This document shows, in pieces, positions 9,589 through 21,623 of a DNA stretch of 64,000 bases. A program made the translations under genes and the position numbers. The notes beneath the pieces are model-generated. The model made no database searches. It saw nothing but the letters and a program-made list of their open reading frames with translations, and had not been told where the DNA came from. Each line of letters opens with the position of its first letter. Position 1 is the stretch's first letter. This DNA comes from Exophiala sp. HKRS030. Taxonomy: Eukaryota; Ascomycota; Eurotiomycetes; Chaetothyriales; Herpotrichiellaceae. The stretch is taken from the NCBI GenBank assembly GCA_023897205.1, contig JAHWDD010000005.1:1922001-1986000 (forward strand), in the 5' to 3' direction.

Positions 9589-12500
9589 CTACTCTGCCAG
9601 TTTGGCAAAGTGCTTGTTCCAGATCCAGCCAATCTCTCTGCTCTCATCGTCTTGATTGATGGCTAACCAAAGTTCTCCATTTTCAGCAATCACATCGAAG
9701 ATCTCACCAGGCATGTATGTGAGATAGCGAAATCCACCCTGTTGACGTGACCGATCAATGTTGAATTCATACACACTTGCCGCCGTGAACAGAACTCCTG
9801 GCTCACGCGTAGGGCCCGTCGTTCCGTCCTCTTCCTGTGGTCTGTTGTTATCGTCCATAGGCATGGCCGAGGAAAAGATGTTACCACCACTGGGTGCCAG
9901 CTGAGTCTGTGATTGATTGGGTTCCGGCGCCGCAGAATAAAATGTCGATGAAGACATGTGTCTATTGGCCTGAGGTGAATCTGACAACAAGGGTCCGATG
10001 GAAGGTGATGCCACGTCCAGGCTTAATCGAGGAGCAGGTACTTCAGGCAGCCCTGGGCTAGTGCCTGGTCGAGACGCACTAGTGCTGTGAACAGTATGGA
10101 CAGAAGGTGCTCCGCGAGAACCAGTCTCTGGGGTTTTGGGGAGTCTTCCAGACGCTGCCGAGGTGGCTCGTATCCGGCCATTGACAAAACTGAACGAGCT
10201 CGGCTCACTCTGGTCATTACTATGTGAACTCATCAGACCTTCGCTTTGTCGTTGGCTTGAACTGAACGTTAACGTGTCATCGTTGATAGATATCGATCGC
10301 CCTTTATGCCCACTGTTCCACGAAGGCTGTCGAGGGGAATCGTCGCCGAGCAATGTCGTCCCAGGTGTCAAGAAAGAGAGCAGATTGCCTGCTTCAGCCA
10401 ACAAAGAGCCGTTGCAAATACTCAACATGAGTATCTGTTCTTCATGGTACTCAAAATCCTCTTGCCAGTCTTTGACGATTTCCTCCGGCTTGACTTTGTC
10501 GAGAGAAATTTCCATCGCTGCAGAGAACTTCTGCTTGCACATTGCCAGCCAATTTAGGTGAAGTCCAAGAAGGTTTTGTTGACACGAGAGGACCAAGTCG
10601 GCAGTGGACTTGAGCAGCCGTTTCTTTCTTTCTTTTGCCTCAAGGTTGAGTGCTTCCCACTGCTCCATGCGTTCAGTCATCTTCTTGTCGATTTTTTCGC
10701 CCCTATCCTTCTTGTTCTTAAATTGGTTGTAGTCCAGCAGTCGTTTGTCTCGCTTGGCCACGAGTCCTTTCGGGTCGGTCTGGAATCTCTCCAGCATGGT
10801 CGCGGTCTTTTCCATCGGACTAATGACGCGACGATTCACCTGGTCAATATGATCTGGCAAGGCTATTGAGTTGATGCCTCGAACCACAATCGCGAATTGT
10901 CGAAGTTTGCTCTCAGCTTCCGGATAATGGGTATGCCCAACGTCGACCCACGCCTCAGCTGCCGCTGCCAGCTCGCACATGCGCGTAACCCATTTGGTTA
11001 TGGCTTCAATATACCCCTGGCAGTCCTTGGAGACGAGAAACAGATGTGCAATGTTGTTGTCATATTTGATCTTCAATTTGGCGTATTCTTCGTCCTCAAA
11101 CATCTCATTGATACCCATATTCTGCCTCAATTTTTCCGCACGGCGTCCGAATGCTTTTGTCAATCCATTGCGAACATCAGAGTCCTTACGCTTCCTGTTT
11201 AGAACCTGATCAACCAACTCCGTGTGCTTCTTGACTTCATTGATGCGTATATTGATCTCGGTCACTTCAACCAGAGCTCGTCGCAAGAAGCTTGCGTCAG
11301 GGTGGTTATCTGGTGTGGTATCCACAAGCTGCATCAATAGAAGAGGGTACTTGGTAATTCGCTGGATTGGCTTGACAAGAAGGGCATCTAGACTCCAAGC
11401 GTTTGTGATATCAGTCGAGTTCTCCTTGCACTCCTTCAGCCATTCTCGTGCTGCTGAGTCAGATTGTAAAACCTCTAGTCTCTTGTTTGCAGCATGTCGG
11501 GTCCGAATATACTCGGTGTAGACCTTCTCCATATCACCCATGGAGGCCTCGAAGGCTTGACCAACTCTGGTAAGTTCGTCTTTGTCTCCATCGCTCATGT
11601 CGATAACACCATCCATTGAAGCGGCCGAGCTTTGTACTGTCGAGGAACGATTTCCATCTTTGCGTCGGTCCACTTTTTCCATCACATAGGCTGGTTTGAC
11701 CACCTGCTTCAGGAGGCCGAGGAAATCCTTCGAAAATTGCTGTACAATATCGACATTCCCGAAGATGATCTTGATGTCTTCCTCGGATATTGCCGCCACA
11801 GCTGTCTGCTTATAGATGTCACATAACACTCGCATGTCCCGTTCGTAAGTGTACTCCGTATCTACGAGCTCTTTGAGAACATACCGCCGTTTATTGAGAC
11901 GACGTTGCTCCGGTGTTTGATCATCCGTAGAAGGTCTGGTCGCAGGGGACTCAGTCGACATTCCTTGTTGATCAATGCTTGACCTCGCCGACATCTGCGA
12001 GACAGCTGTGAGTGGTCTTGAAGGTGGAGCAGCTGGCATGCTTGGAGCCGCCACTCCGACAGGCGCGGACCAAGACGTCTGAGCAATCGATGGCATGAAG
12101 GCAGCCGGGGGTGGGGGAGGCGAGTGCGATGGTGGCCGCGGTATGTCCCGGCCAGTCACTATCTCCATGAATTCGCTTCTGCTTGGTTCATTGGGAGCCT
12201 GTCTCTGATCCAAGCCCTCTTGAGTCTTTGCTCCATCAGTACGAAATGTTTCGTTTGCCAGTAGTGACTGTTGTTGTTGCCGATGTTGGCCGTCCTTTGG
12301 AGATTTAAGTGCGAACTGAATCCAATCTGTGACCGAAGGTGAGGTGTCCGCCCAATCCTCAGCGCTGTCCAGACTAGACTTATACCGGTGGTGAGATCGG
12401 TAACTCTGAGGTGGGTTAGGTGCGGCAACGCCAGTCGTGGGTGGGCTTGCAGTGATGGTCTGTGTTCCAGATTTACCGTTGTTTAGATCTGGTTCCGCGC

Positions 12501-15354
12501 TTAACGAAGCTTCATGCTGGGCCTCTTCGGCTGGCGGCGGTGGGGTTACCTGTTGGTCCCAGTGCAGACTGTGGTCATCTAGTTCTTGAAGACACAAAGC
12601 TCTCACTTTTGCTTCATCGACGCTTTCAGCATCGACTAAATCTGGGGAAGCTTGAATTATGCGATGGTAAATATCATCCACAAGCTGTTGATCGACAACT
12701 CCAGATGGTGTTCGCTGCTGCAACACGATATTAACAATTGTGTATGCATCTGTGGCATACGCTTCTCCAGTCGAGCCTTCAACACTGGACTGGTCAACAT
12801 CGGAAAAGCTGTCGGATCCTGCTTCTACGGCCCCTTTGTCTGAATGGTGAGTTGCATTTTTATCAATGCCAACTTCATCAGTATCTGAATTGCGGTGGTC
12901 GGTGGTCAAAGATGACGTCCAGGAGCTTCTGTGGAACGTAGGTGGCATTGGTAATGGCTCTGATGGAGGTAGTAATGGTCGGTAACCCTTTTCGGCCGCT
13001 TCATCATCATCCAAGTATGTCGTTTCTCGCAACATAAGATTAACAGAAACCCCATCAGCATGATCAGAATTATCGCCTGATGCATGTGAATCAGGAGACA
13101 ATGGCGATCTGGAACCATAACTCCTAAGGATACTTATCTGGTCTAGGAGAGACTGCGTTGGCTGAAGTTCAGGCTCGTCAGCCTGTGGTTCGGCATCTAT
13201 CATTGTGGCTTCCGTATTGGCAGTCCCTTGGGTGACAGCAGAGCGCGGGTCTTGATCATCGTTTCCAGATTGCAGATGGGTATCGAGGCTGTATGGTATG
13301 CTGGTGAATGCCGAGCCAGTATGACCAAGTGTTGGAGAGTCAACCTCATCCAATGTTTGGGGTGTGCCTCCATCTACAATTTGAAGCGCATTTTGGGTAA
13401 AGGCTCGCCGATCGTCTACAACTCGCCGATCCTGAGTGTAGAAGGCATGTTCTTCGGGAGCGTCTTGGATAGGGGCCGGTTCATCAACGACGACAGCAGG
13501 TATCTCGATATTCGCTGGAGTGGAAGCCTCGGGCTTATCACTGTCGTCTGAAAGAGCAATACTATTGTTCCGACTGGTCGACGTCGAGGTTGTCCGCAAA
13601 GAAACTAACCCGCCGTTCAGATCCTGGCCCTCCTTTGACCTAGTCAAGGCTTGTGTGATTTTCAGTCGCCGAGCCTTAAGGTCAATATCAGTAAGTTCGG
13701 GAGGTCTCTGTCGCCTATATGCTTTGCTATCGCTTTGTTGCTTAGCCATTGTCTGAAACTTCTCGGCCATCTTTGCTCGAGACGCAGCAGTCGTTGCACT
13801 TGATACAGGCAAACGTGGTCTTGAACTTCGAAGCGGGGGTGAAATCTTTGGTGGAGGGGCAATGATGTTCGCCCTCAATGAAGGGCTCTTCTCACTGGTG
13901 CCTCCTCCCGACTTTGGCCCGGGGCTCTTTATCTGAATCTGAGATCGAGGCCCTCGGCGAGGGCTTGGAGGTTTCCTGTCCGTGTACGGAGTAAGGCTTG
14001 CCGGCGACTGGCGGTGCCCATTCATTCGTAGTGGCAGCTGTGAACTTGATCCAGTCGTTGGAGAGATGCTTGTCGGCTCTGATAAATTACGATTGTGCCG
14101 CACACTGATAGGAATGCGCGATTGTGCATTACCCTGAGGTGAAGAATCCATGCGCTCTCGTCTCATGACGGGCGAGTTTGCGTCGCGGCCGGATTTCGAT
14201 GATGGTCCAGGGAGATCACTCTGTGCTCGCCGGTGGTTTGAGCCCGTGCCAGCGGCATTAGCAGATGGAATAGTCCTGTCTACCACCGAATATGCCTGCG
14301 CAGGATCTTGACCAGTGGCCGAATGGAGTGACCGCTGGGGGTCGGCGGTGCTCGATGGAAACATCGGGTTCGGACTATGCATTGGTGATCCCTCTGAGCC
14401 TCTTCTTCTACGAGCATTGTGGATGCCATAACCTGCCGCTGGAAGTTTTGATGTTGATGGGATGACTTCTCCGAACAAAAGCTTACGCCCAGGACCCGCA
14501 GATTGAACCGGGTCAGCAGCGGGAGTTGAGGCAGACGCCAATGACGCTCCTCTATTCCGGCCACGGGGAATAGCTGTCGGAGGGCGAATTCCGTAACTGG
14601 GTGACATCCTTCTCATAGACTCCGATAGCCTAGGCTCTGAGCGCTTTGACTGGGGGACAGTGCTTCCATAGGAATTTGAGGGATCAATTGTCGAATACGG
14701 CATCGGACTTGCAGTTCTTGAAGCTGGCCGCGTGATGAACTGTGTCGGTAATGGCGGGACCTCCTCCGGCGAGGCATCAAAGCGTGCGACAAGATCCTTG
14801 AATGAAGCCTTTCTTGATTTCAACAATGTTCTGGCAGGACTGTTCTCCCAACTGCCACCTGGCAGGTTCTGAGTGTTCACGGTCGGGCGTCGTCCCGCTG
14901 TTGAATTTCGGGAGGGTCTTTGAAACCGATCCTCGTTCGACTGGGCTGAGGCAAAGCTCGACTTCCTTGTTGCAGCATTTTTCTCATCTTCATCCTCAAA
15001 CACCGTCGTTCGTATCGCTTCTTGATGAAGGGCTTGTGGAGAGGCATTCGTGAAAGGGTCTTGGTATTGCCTATAGAAGGCGTGCGGATCAATTGCTACT
15101 TCGTCGGAAGGCACAGACTCCAGCCTAATATTTGACTTGGAGGGTGTTGGACCGGAAGGAGTCCTAGCAACATGAGGTGAGGGCTGCTGCTGGGCGTATG
15201 TGGTAGATGGTAAGAAGGCAAGTGATGGATCGGGAGACGGAGCTTGCGTAGGAGAAGCCCTGATCTGGGTCGGCAGGTTGGTCTGAGAATGCGACGACTG
15301 TCGGCGGTGGTGCGTGGTATAGTAGTTATTCTGGTCTGGTACCGCAGAAGGCAT
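9589..15354 (-). CDS. Rho/Cdc42 guanine nucleotide exchange factor, DH-BAR-SH3 type
   Basis: One uninterrupted frame of 1921 aa. The first 1140 residues are Ser/Pro/Arg-rich and disordered, with many likely phosphorylation sites. A DH (RhoGEF) domain spans about 1150-1370, starting RRYVLKELVDTEYTYERDM, with LLVKPIQRITKYPLLL in its conserved helix. A long helical BAR-like domain follows (about 1390-1650), with no PH domain visible. After a disordered linker comes a C-terminal SH3-like domain (about 1850-1921; SVYEFN, PGEIFDV, WIWNKHF). The order matches DNMBP/Tuba and fission yeast Gef1, exchange factors for Cdc42 acting at curved membrane and septation sites. The target GTPase is inferred from that similarity. 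In-frame small introns cannot be excluded. Confidence 0.88.
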   Translation of the reverse strand: MPSAVPDQNNYYTTHHRRQSSHSQTNLPTQIRASPTQAPSPDPSLAFLPSTTYAQQQPSPHVARTPSGPTPSKSNIRLESVPSDEVAIDPHAFYRQYQDPFTNASPQALHQEAIRTTVFEDEDEKNAATRKSSFASAQSNEDRFQRPSRNSTAGRRPTVNTQNLPGGSWENSPARTLLKSRKASFKDLVARFDASPEEVPPLPTQFITRPASRTASPMPYSTIDPSNSYGSTVPQSKRSEPRLSESMRRMSPSYGIRPPTAIPRGRNRGASLASASTPAADPVQSAGPGRKLLFGEVIPSTSKLPAAGYGIHNARRRRGSEGSPMHSPNPMFPSSTADPQRSLHSATGQDPAQAYSVVDRTIPSANAAGTGSNHRRAQSDLPGPSSKSGRDANSPVMRRERMDSSPQGNAQSRIPISVRHNRNLSEPTSISPTTGSSSQLPLRMNGHRQSPASLTPYTDRKPPSPRRGPRSQIQIKSPGPKSGGGTSEKSPSLRANIIAPPPKISPPLRSSRPRLPVSSATTAASRAKMAEKFQTMAKQQSDSKAYRRQRPPELTDIDLKARRLKITQALTRSKEGQDLNGGLVSLRTTSTSTSRNNSIALSDDSDKPEASTPANIEIPAVVVDEPAPIQDAPEEHAFYTQDRRVVDDRRAFTQNALQIVDGGTPQTLDEVDSPTLGHTGSAFTSIPYSLDTHLQSGNDDQDPRSAVTQGTANTEATMIDAEPQADEPELQPTQSLLDQISILRSYGSRSPLSPDSHASGDNSDHADGVSVNLMLRETTYLDDDEAAEKGYRPLLPPSEPLPMPPTFHRSSWTSSLTTDHRNSDTDEVGIDKNATHHSDKGAVEAGSDSFSDVDQSSVEGSTGEAYATDAYTIVNIVLQQRTPSGVVDQQLVDDIYHRIIQASPDLVDAESVDEAKVRALCLQELDDHSLHWDQQVTPPPPAEEAQHEASLSAEPDLNNGKSGTQTITASPPTTGVAAPNPPQSYRSHHRYKSSLDSAEDWADTSPSVTDWIQFALKSPKDGQHRQQQQSLLANETFRTDGAKTQEGLDQRQAPNEPSRSEFMEIVTGRDIPRPPSHSPPPPPAAFMPSIAQTSWSAPVGVAAPSMPAAPPSRPLTAVSQMSARSSIDQQGMSTESPATRPSTDDQTPEQRRLNKRRYVLKELVDTEYTYERDMRVLCDIYKQTAVAAISEEDIKIIFGNVDIVQQFSKDFLGLLKQVVKPAYVMEKVDRRKDGNRSSTVQSSAASMDGVIDMSDGDKDELTRVGQAFEASMGDMEKVYTEYIRTRHAANKRLEVLQSDSAAREWLKECKENSTDITNAWSLDALLVKPIQRITKYPLLLMQLVDTTPDNHPDASFLRRALVEVTEINIRINEVKKHTELVDQVLNRKRKDSDVRNGLTKAFGRRAEKLRQNMGINEMFEDEEYAKLKIKYDNNIAHLFLVSKDCQGYIEAITKWVTRMCELAAAAEAWVDVGHTHYPEAESKLRQFAIVVRGINSIALPDHIDQVNRRVISPMEKTATMLERFQTDPKGLVAKRDKRLLDYNQFKNKKDRGEKIDKKMTERMEQWEALNLEAKERKKRLLKSTADLVLSCQQNLLGLHLNWLAMCKQKFSAAMEISLDKVKPEEIVKDWQEDFEYHEEQILMLSICNGSLLAEAGNLLSFLTPGTTLLGDDSPRQPSWNSGHKGRSISINDDTLTFSSSQRQSEGLMSSHSNDQSEPSSFSFVNGRIRATSAASGRLPKTPETGSRGAPSVHTVHSTSASRPGTSPGLPEVPAPRLSLDVASPSIGPLLSDSPQANRHMSSSTFYSAAPEPNQSQTQLAPSGGNIFSSAMPMDDNNRPQEEDGTTGPTREPGVLFTAASVYEFNIDRSRQQGGFRYLTYMPGEIFDVIAENGELWLAINQDDESREIGWIWNKHFAKLAE

Positions 15355-17195
15355 TGTCGTCGACTCTGGCGCAGCTTCACGCCGGGGCCTTCCTTCTTGG
15401 ACGATGATGTCTATCGTACAGATGCATGGCCCAGGCCCAGCATGACTTGGTCACTGCGACAGTAGTATATTCCCACGCATTTGCCTGTCAAATTGTCTTC
15501 CCTCGTGGCTCTTGTCCTGCGCAGAGACGCACCGATCGCCCTCTGACAGACGTCACCTTAGCGTCTGGTGTAGGTTCAATGGCGATACTGCCCAGATGAC
15601 GACCAACAAGTGATGGTGTAATGAACGACAGAGAGCGAGAAAATCTGAGAACAAAGGAAAGCCTTGTATCCTCCAACTCAAAGTTCACCGTCGCGTGTTT
15701 CCGCCTAAACTGCGGTTTGTGGTGTACGAAGGTTGGGTAGTCACAGAGACCAATCGGGAGGTATCGCCGCGACACGCAGATGGTGTGCTGAGAAGGATAT
15801 CGACAGGGACCGTTCGAGGACGACACCTTTACATTACAGTAGTTTCGTGGAGTGATGTAGAGGAGGCAGGGGGCTACTTAGAGTGAGGCTGCCCTGGGTG
15901 AGGCGAAGGTGAATGTACCGTACAAGTGATGAGTACTGGATGTTCGGATGAGATGCCAGCAAGCGAGGAGGAAGCCCTGTGTGTCCCGGCTAAATCTAGT
16001 GCGCAACATGGAGGGATGGACGGCACATCGACCGGGGGCTCAACATTAGGCTCTTTAGTCCCTAGTAGGCTGTCAACCAGGCTCTCAGTAGGCATCAACT
16101 CCGCAGCTATTTATTTAAATGACTTCACCATAGGCTCACCGTGTTCAGGGAATCTCAGCAGCACAAAGGATTGGATGGGGAGAGCCCAATCTACTCGTCT
16201 GCTTTGGGACTCGACAAATAACTCTACTGATGATTGACAATTTTCTTTATCAATATCCCAGTCCATTGTTCAACACCATACTCCGTACAAGGAAGATCGA
16301 AGTGGGAAACAAACGTACTCCGTACCCCGTTCATCGCCTGGCTCTGGTCATTGTACAAGTGTCAATCGTCCTGCAGGGGTTCATCGTGCTCGCTACCGAT
16401 ACCAATGGTCCCGCAGGATCTGACCTTCAGGTTCTGACTGGTGCCCAATGTCACCCTCAACAGTCGCCGTCTCCGTCCTCGTCTCAAATGATTCAGGACA
16501 ACAATCACAACACCTCGCCGCATGGGCGTAGACCAGAACATGGTCACTACTTAGGCTGACCTTCATTGTGGCCCATACACCATATCATCAGAGAGTTCTC
16601 TGAAGAGGATGCACCAGGCTTGGTTGGCGCCACTATTGATAGCAGAGACGAAGCCCCAATTATAACAACCTCGTTAAACGATTGCCCAAACACCAAGGGC
16701 CAAACTAAACATCAGAACCCTTGTTGAATCTTGAGATGCCTGATACAACATTGACTCCATACCTAATAAGACGCGATCCTCCAACCCTAAGTCATTCACA
16801 CGCACATTGACAGACATAGCGTAACCTCCGTACTTGGTGATTGTTCGTGTTTGCCTACCCCTGGTCCTGACCAGTCAGAACGCATCCCTTTTTCGCCTCT
16901 AAACACTAGCGACGCGTGCCCTGCTGACTTTTGTAAATAATGGCTGGGATCTCCCCTGTTGCTGTGTCTCATCTTCAACATGCTTTTAAGCAACAGTAAT
17001 CAACGAAATTTACATGTCGGCTTCTGCATGCTGCGATGAGGCCTCTCTGTCTTGGCGTTCGACTCGATGGTGCGTCGCAGCCTCAGAGAGTCTGCACGCG
17101 TATGAGGATCCGGAGCGAAGTCCTGCAAGACCACAACGCGTCAATCCCTGATTGCGCCAGACACTCCCTCGCTTGAGCAATGCACCACAGCAGCC
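15355..17195. other. Divergent intergenic region between the exchange factor and TERT
   Basis: About 1.8 kb shared by two genes pointing away from each other, so it carries both promoters. Two TACTCCGTA copies lie 37 bases apart (16279-16287, 16316-16324). Open frames of up to 112 codons are present on both strands but none resembles a protein I know. Confidence 0.6.
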
Positions 17196-17221
17196 ATGGC
17201 GAGAAAGCGCAGATGGGCTGA
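17180..17221 (+). other. Short upstream ORF overlapping the TERT start
   Basis: ATG at 17180 opens 13 codons ending in TGA at 17219-17221, out of frame with TERT, whose start is at 17196. If transcription starts upstream, scanning ribosomes meet this ATG first. It is seen in sequence; use in the cell is unknown. Confidence 0.35.
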
Positions 17222-20200
17222 CAATGCATCCAGCCGCCCTCTCAAAATTCCGAAAACAGCGAATGAAAGACCGACCTTCGGTAATGAAGCATTGGCTCGA
17301 TCCCGGTCTTCGCCAGTAATCCATCATGGTGTACTCTCTTCTTTTTATTCCAGGGTTTGTACCTTACGAGTGTTTTTATTAGCACAGCTACCACCAACTT
17401 CTCGCGTCAGACGGCGGACTCTCTCTGCATTTGCCGAGGACAATGCTGGTTCCATTCTTGATACATGCCTTGTTGGCATTCTGAAAGAACCATCCATCTC
17501 GATTAAAGAGTCGCGCAAAGTCGACTTTATCACATTTACGCAGAGTCAACAGCGGGCCACCAGTGGGACCAACATCCATACACAACGATGTTGCATGAAC
17601 GAGGTAGATTGCCGTTCAAATCGTGCGTTATCCCTAGCATGAAGACTAATGAGACCACCTAGATTGTCGACTTTGTGGTTTGGTCCTTGTTTCGGGGAAC
17701 CTTCAGAGGACTTCGCCCACGCCACATCCTATGCCATGGTCTTCAAAGAGCTTCAGCCCTAGCAGGATCCGTCGAACCAGAGAACAGAGGCGTTCTGCCG
17801 GGCATAGTTCGGCATCATCCCAACGACAGCATCAGTGTTTTGACATCAAGCCCATGGACGAATATCCTAACATTGCTGGGAAACGATGCCGAAGCCATCA
17901 TTTCGACTTTATTACTTGATTGTGGCATCTTCACAAAGCTTTCGGGAGGCAATGGCAACTATTACCAACTCAGTGGAACTCCCTTATCTGAATTGAAACA
18001 AATACGGGCACCATCGAGAAGCCCAAAGCCTTCAGCCATACAAGATGAGAATGTTAGCCGTGGTACTGCTGATATCCGATTTGTCAGAAACCGAATCCTG
18101 TATGCAAAATCCTCAGTAAACAAGGCCGGGAAAATAAAATTTGGCTTGCATCACACGCATGTGTTGGAACGATGCTCTCACTCTACACAATACAGTCACG
18201 GTGCCCATGTTGCCAAATACATTTTTCCGAGACAATTCGGACTACACAATGTTTTCACCTCTACCACAGATCTTACAGAGACTGCTCAGCAATTTAAAGA
18301 CTATACTATCCGAGAGCAAGAAATCAGAGGCCTATGCAGCCGGGCTCCTACAAGATTACCGCGTCGACTCCGCGGCAAGACTCTGGAGCTGGTGAAGAAG
18401 ATCCAGCATAATCACCACAGATGTTCATACACTCAGCTATTGCGGCATTATTGTTCTCTTGGTGGTTCGTCGGACCAAGCATCGACGGGGTATGGTCTCG
18501 AACAGCATATTTCTAGCTCAGAGCCGTTCGTGACGCAGGTTCATGCTTTTTCCTCGATAACGGGATCCTCGCTCCCAACCACTGTCACTAATGACAGTGG
18601 AAACTCGTTCCTACCGTATTCAACACACCCTTCGAGAGTCTCCGCATTTTGCCGGACGACCATAACACATCTCCTTCCCAGGGATGCCTTCGGAATCGGC
18701 GCCGATGGCCGTCGGAATCACCAAAATATCATGATGCGCGTAGATGAATTCGTGCAGATGCGCCGCTTTGAGAGCATGACCCTGCACAAAGTCGTCCAAG
18801 GGCTCCGTGTCAAGTCCATCCCATGGCTTTGTCCACCTGGTAAAGAAGGATCGAGATTGTCCAAGTCTGATCATTCGAAACGACTTGAGCTGCTTTACGA
18901 ATTCATCTACTACGTCTTTGACTCTCTGCTAATCCCACTCATTCGAGCAAACTTCTACGTCACCGAAAGCTCTGCACATCGTAATCGATTGTTCTACTTC
19001 CGACAAGACGCGTGGCGTAAGCTTTCGGAGCCCAGCCTCACTGGGCTCAAGGTGAGCATGTATTCGAATATCAAACCTCACCAAGCTCGTCAGAAATTAC
19101 AAGGTCGAACTTTGGGATATAGTCATATACGCTTACTGCCCAAAGACCATGGAGCGAGACCAATCACCAACCTCCGACGCCGGCAGTGGAAGATAGTGTC
19201 TGGCCGAAGGATATTGGGAACTAGCATCAACACCCAGCTCAGTCCATTGTTCAGTGTGCTCAATTACGAACGTGGTCAAGATCCAGCACCACTAGGGTCA
19301 GCGATGTTTTCTGTCGCGGACTTGCACAGCAGGATATCCAAGTTCCAAAATGCCAACTCGCAAGGATCGCCATTGTTCTTTGTCAAGGTTGACATCCAGT
19401 CTTGCTTTGATAGCATTCCACAAGACCAGCTGCTGGTTATTGCTAGACGAGTCTTGTCCAATCCCTTATATCGAACAACTCGGCATACGGAGATAAAGTG
19501 CTTGGATGGAATAGGGAAGAATGACTGCAACTCCTTACGACGACGATATATTGGATCAGCTCGATCGGCAGATGACACAGCGGTGTTTTCAGAGTTGGCT
19601 GCGAACGCCGTTGCAGACAGGAAGCGCAAAGTGGTTTTTGCAGACACTGGCAACCAGCGACTGGTTTCAAAGTCGGCAATGCTGAAACTTCTCCATGAGC
19701 ATGTCGGAGATAACATTGTGAAAATGGGCAAAAAACACATGAGACAAATAAAAGGAATTCCTCAGGGTTCAGTGTTGAGCAGCCTCCTCTGTAGCTACTT
19801 CTTCGGCGCATTTGAGCGAGACGAGTTGGGCTTCTTGAAGGCAGATTCTTCCATGCTGCTCCGGCTGATCGATGACTTTCTCTTGATAACAAGCGACGCG
19901 CAGATAGCAAAACACTTCCTTGAAGTCATGTCCGGCGGAAACAAGAAATATGGCATCGTGGTCAACGCAGAGAAATCGCTTGTCAACTTTGATGTATCCA
20001 TCAATGGACACAAGATCCCGCGCCTTTCTGGCGAGAGGTTTTTCCCATACTGTGGAATGGGCATTGACACGAAGACATTGGAGCTCCAAAAACATCGAGA
20101 AAAAACAGATGCATACGTAAACAACACACTAACCGTTGAGACCAGCTCCAGGCCTGGTACGACATTGAGAAGGAAGGTGCTGGCTTCATTGAAACTGCAA

Positions 20201-20620
20201 ATGCACGCGATGCTACTAGACATGTCGTTGAACAGCCGAAAGCAGGTCATATTGACGCTCCTCGGAAATTTTACTGAAACGGCTATGAAAATGCATCAGT
20301 ATATAGTCCGGATGGGACGAGGGGTTCACTCTTCCCAGATGTTCGTCAGAACGCTGATCGAAGAACTGGTGACCGTCAGCACGAAGATCTGCTGGGTGAA
20401 GAATAACTGCCAACGAGACATCACCAGAGCACAGATGTGCTGGATTGCAGCTGCAGCATGTGAGGGTGTGCTCTCGCGCAAACAAAGTCGATACAAGGAT
20501 GTTTTGATATGGCTTCGATCATTAAGGGAAAGCACAGAAGACCAGATGAAGGTCGAGAGGAAGGTTCTGAGCACACTGCTTGAAGAAAACAAACGCACAT
20601 TCCATGGCTACGCGTACTGA
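17196..20620 (+). CDS. TERT: Telomerase reverse transcriptase
   Basis: Two exons, 17196-17603 and 17663-20620, give 1121 aa, usual for fungal TERT. The catalytic subunit copies the telomerase RNA template onto chromosome ends. N-terminal part: a basic start (MARKRRW), then ILTLLGND and NYYQLSGTPLSEL (about 204-250). RNA-binding part: RLPRRLRGKTLELV with HHRCSYTQLLRHYC (about 367-400), then motif T, FYVTES, near 567. Reverse transcriptase motifs: IRLLPKDHGARPITNLRR (motifs 1-2, near 625), VDIQSCFD with Asp713 (A), KGIPQGSVLSSLL (B', near 833), LIDDF with Asp873 and Asp874 (C), FFPYCGMGID (E, near 929). All three catalytic aspartates are intact. The splice joins MNE to IVDFVVWSLF. It is not a retrotransposon: motif T and the N-terminal domains are telomerase-specific and no endonuclease or second ORF is present. 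Confidence 0.96.
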
Positions 20621-21623
20621 AGTCGGGAATAGTTGGGATGTGCGTATTCCGTATCAAGGGTAAATTGCCGGCCGTGTGTAGACAAGCACGTTAAAATTGT
20701 ATACATCACAAACAACAAACAACTTGCCAATAGTACGAAAGTACTACTATAGTGGTGATGACGACCATATAAATCTAGAGCCACCAGAGTGGCCATGACA
20801 ACACACGAGTTTGGAATGTTGACAGCTGTATCCATTTAGCATCAGCATCTCGTGCGTTGGCCCATCGAATTCGCCTAGAAGCGCGGGCTTTGCATCTTGA
20901 CTGGCTTCATTTAAAAAAAAACAAGGTGAGTGCCGCTTCGCCTTGCATACCCGTCTGTGCAGATGCCACCACCAGCCACCAAAACACCATCACCAACCCA
21001 TCAATCGCCATCCCCATCCCCAGCTTTTTCTTATCATGGTGCATATTGCGCCATCAAATACGGACTCCGGACCAAGATCAGAGTGCACCTGCCTTGTTTA
21101 AAACCAAGGATATTCCCTGCCTCCTCCTTGCGATAGACAGCACTCCGTCTTCTCTCTCCTACACATACCAAACAATCCAAACAAAAAGACAACCTGACCG
21201 CTCCTTTGCTGGCATATACGGAGTAGTATTTCTGCGTTGGGACAGCTTCTTTCGTTTTTGTTATCATGAAACACCCACACTGCGTCAGAAAATCATCGTG
21301 ACCGACTTGACGGGCGCCGCCCTTACCCTTTTTCGAAATCACGAATCTACTGGCCGGACCCCTGTTGACTCTCCGACGATATCTTTCGATCAACTGAAAC
21401 TAATCTGTGACCGGCACCAACCACCAACCGACATTGACGCCTCTCCCATGGCCTCCTCGCTATAACATCACGTCGAGTCTCCACGAGTGTCTTTTCTGAA
21501 AATAAAAAAGAGATCGAACCACACGTTCTTACATCAACGACGACCTGCTGGCAGAATCGTTGACGAACATACTGTGGGTCGCCAGCCGAAAGCGTTGTCC
21601 GATCCTTGAAACCTCCCCAATCG
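20621..21623. other. Intergenic region between TERT and the TBC gene
   Basis: About 1 kb. One TACGGAGTA copy is at 21217-21225 and a pyrimidine-rich leader precedes the TBC gene. A 202-codon frame at 20857-21465 has no domain-like content and reads as leader sequence. Confidence 0.55.

Noticed and set aside
15488..16559. Several 60-112 codon frames between the exchange factor and TERT
   Set aside because: No family features, poor codon pattern, and frames on both strands overlap each other.
17675..20620. Retrotransposon reverse transcriptase
   Set aside because: The RT has telomerase motif T and N-terminal telomerase domains, with no endonuclease, integrase, gag or terminal repeats.
20857..21465. 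202-codon open frame between TERT and the TBC gene
   Set aside because: Its translation has no domain-like pattern, the start is not a good ATG, and it overlaps the probable promoter and leader of the TBC gene.
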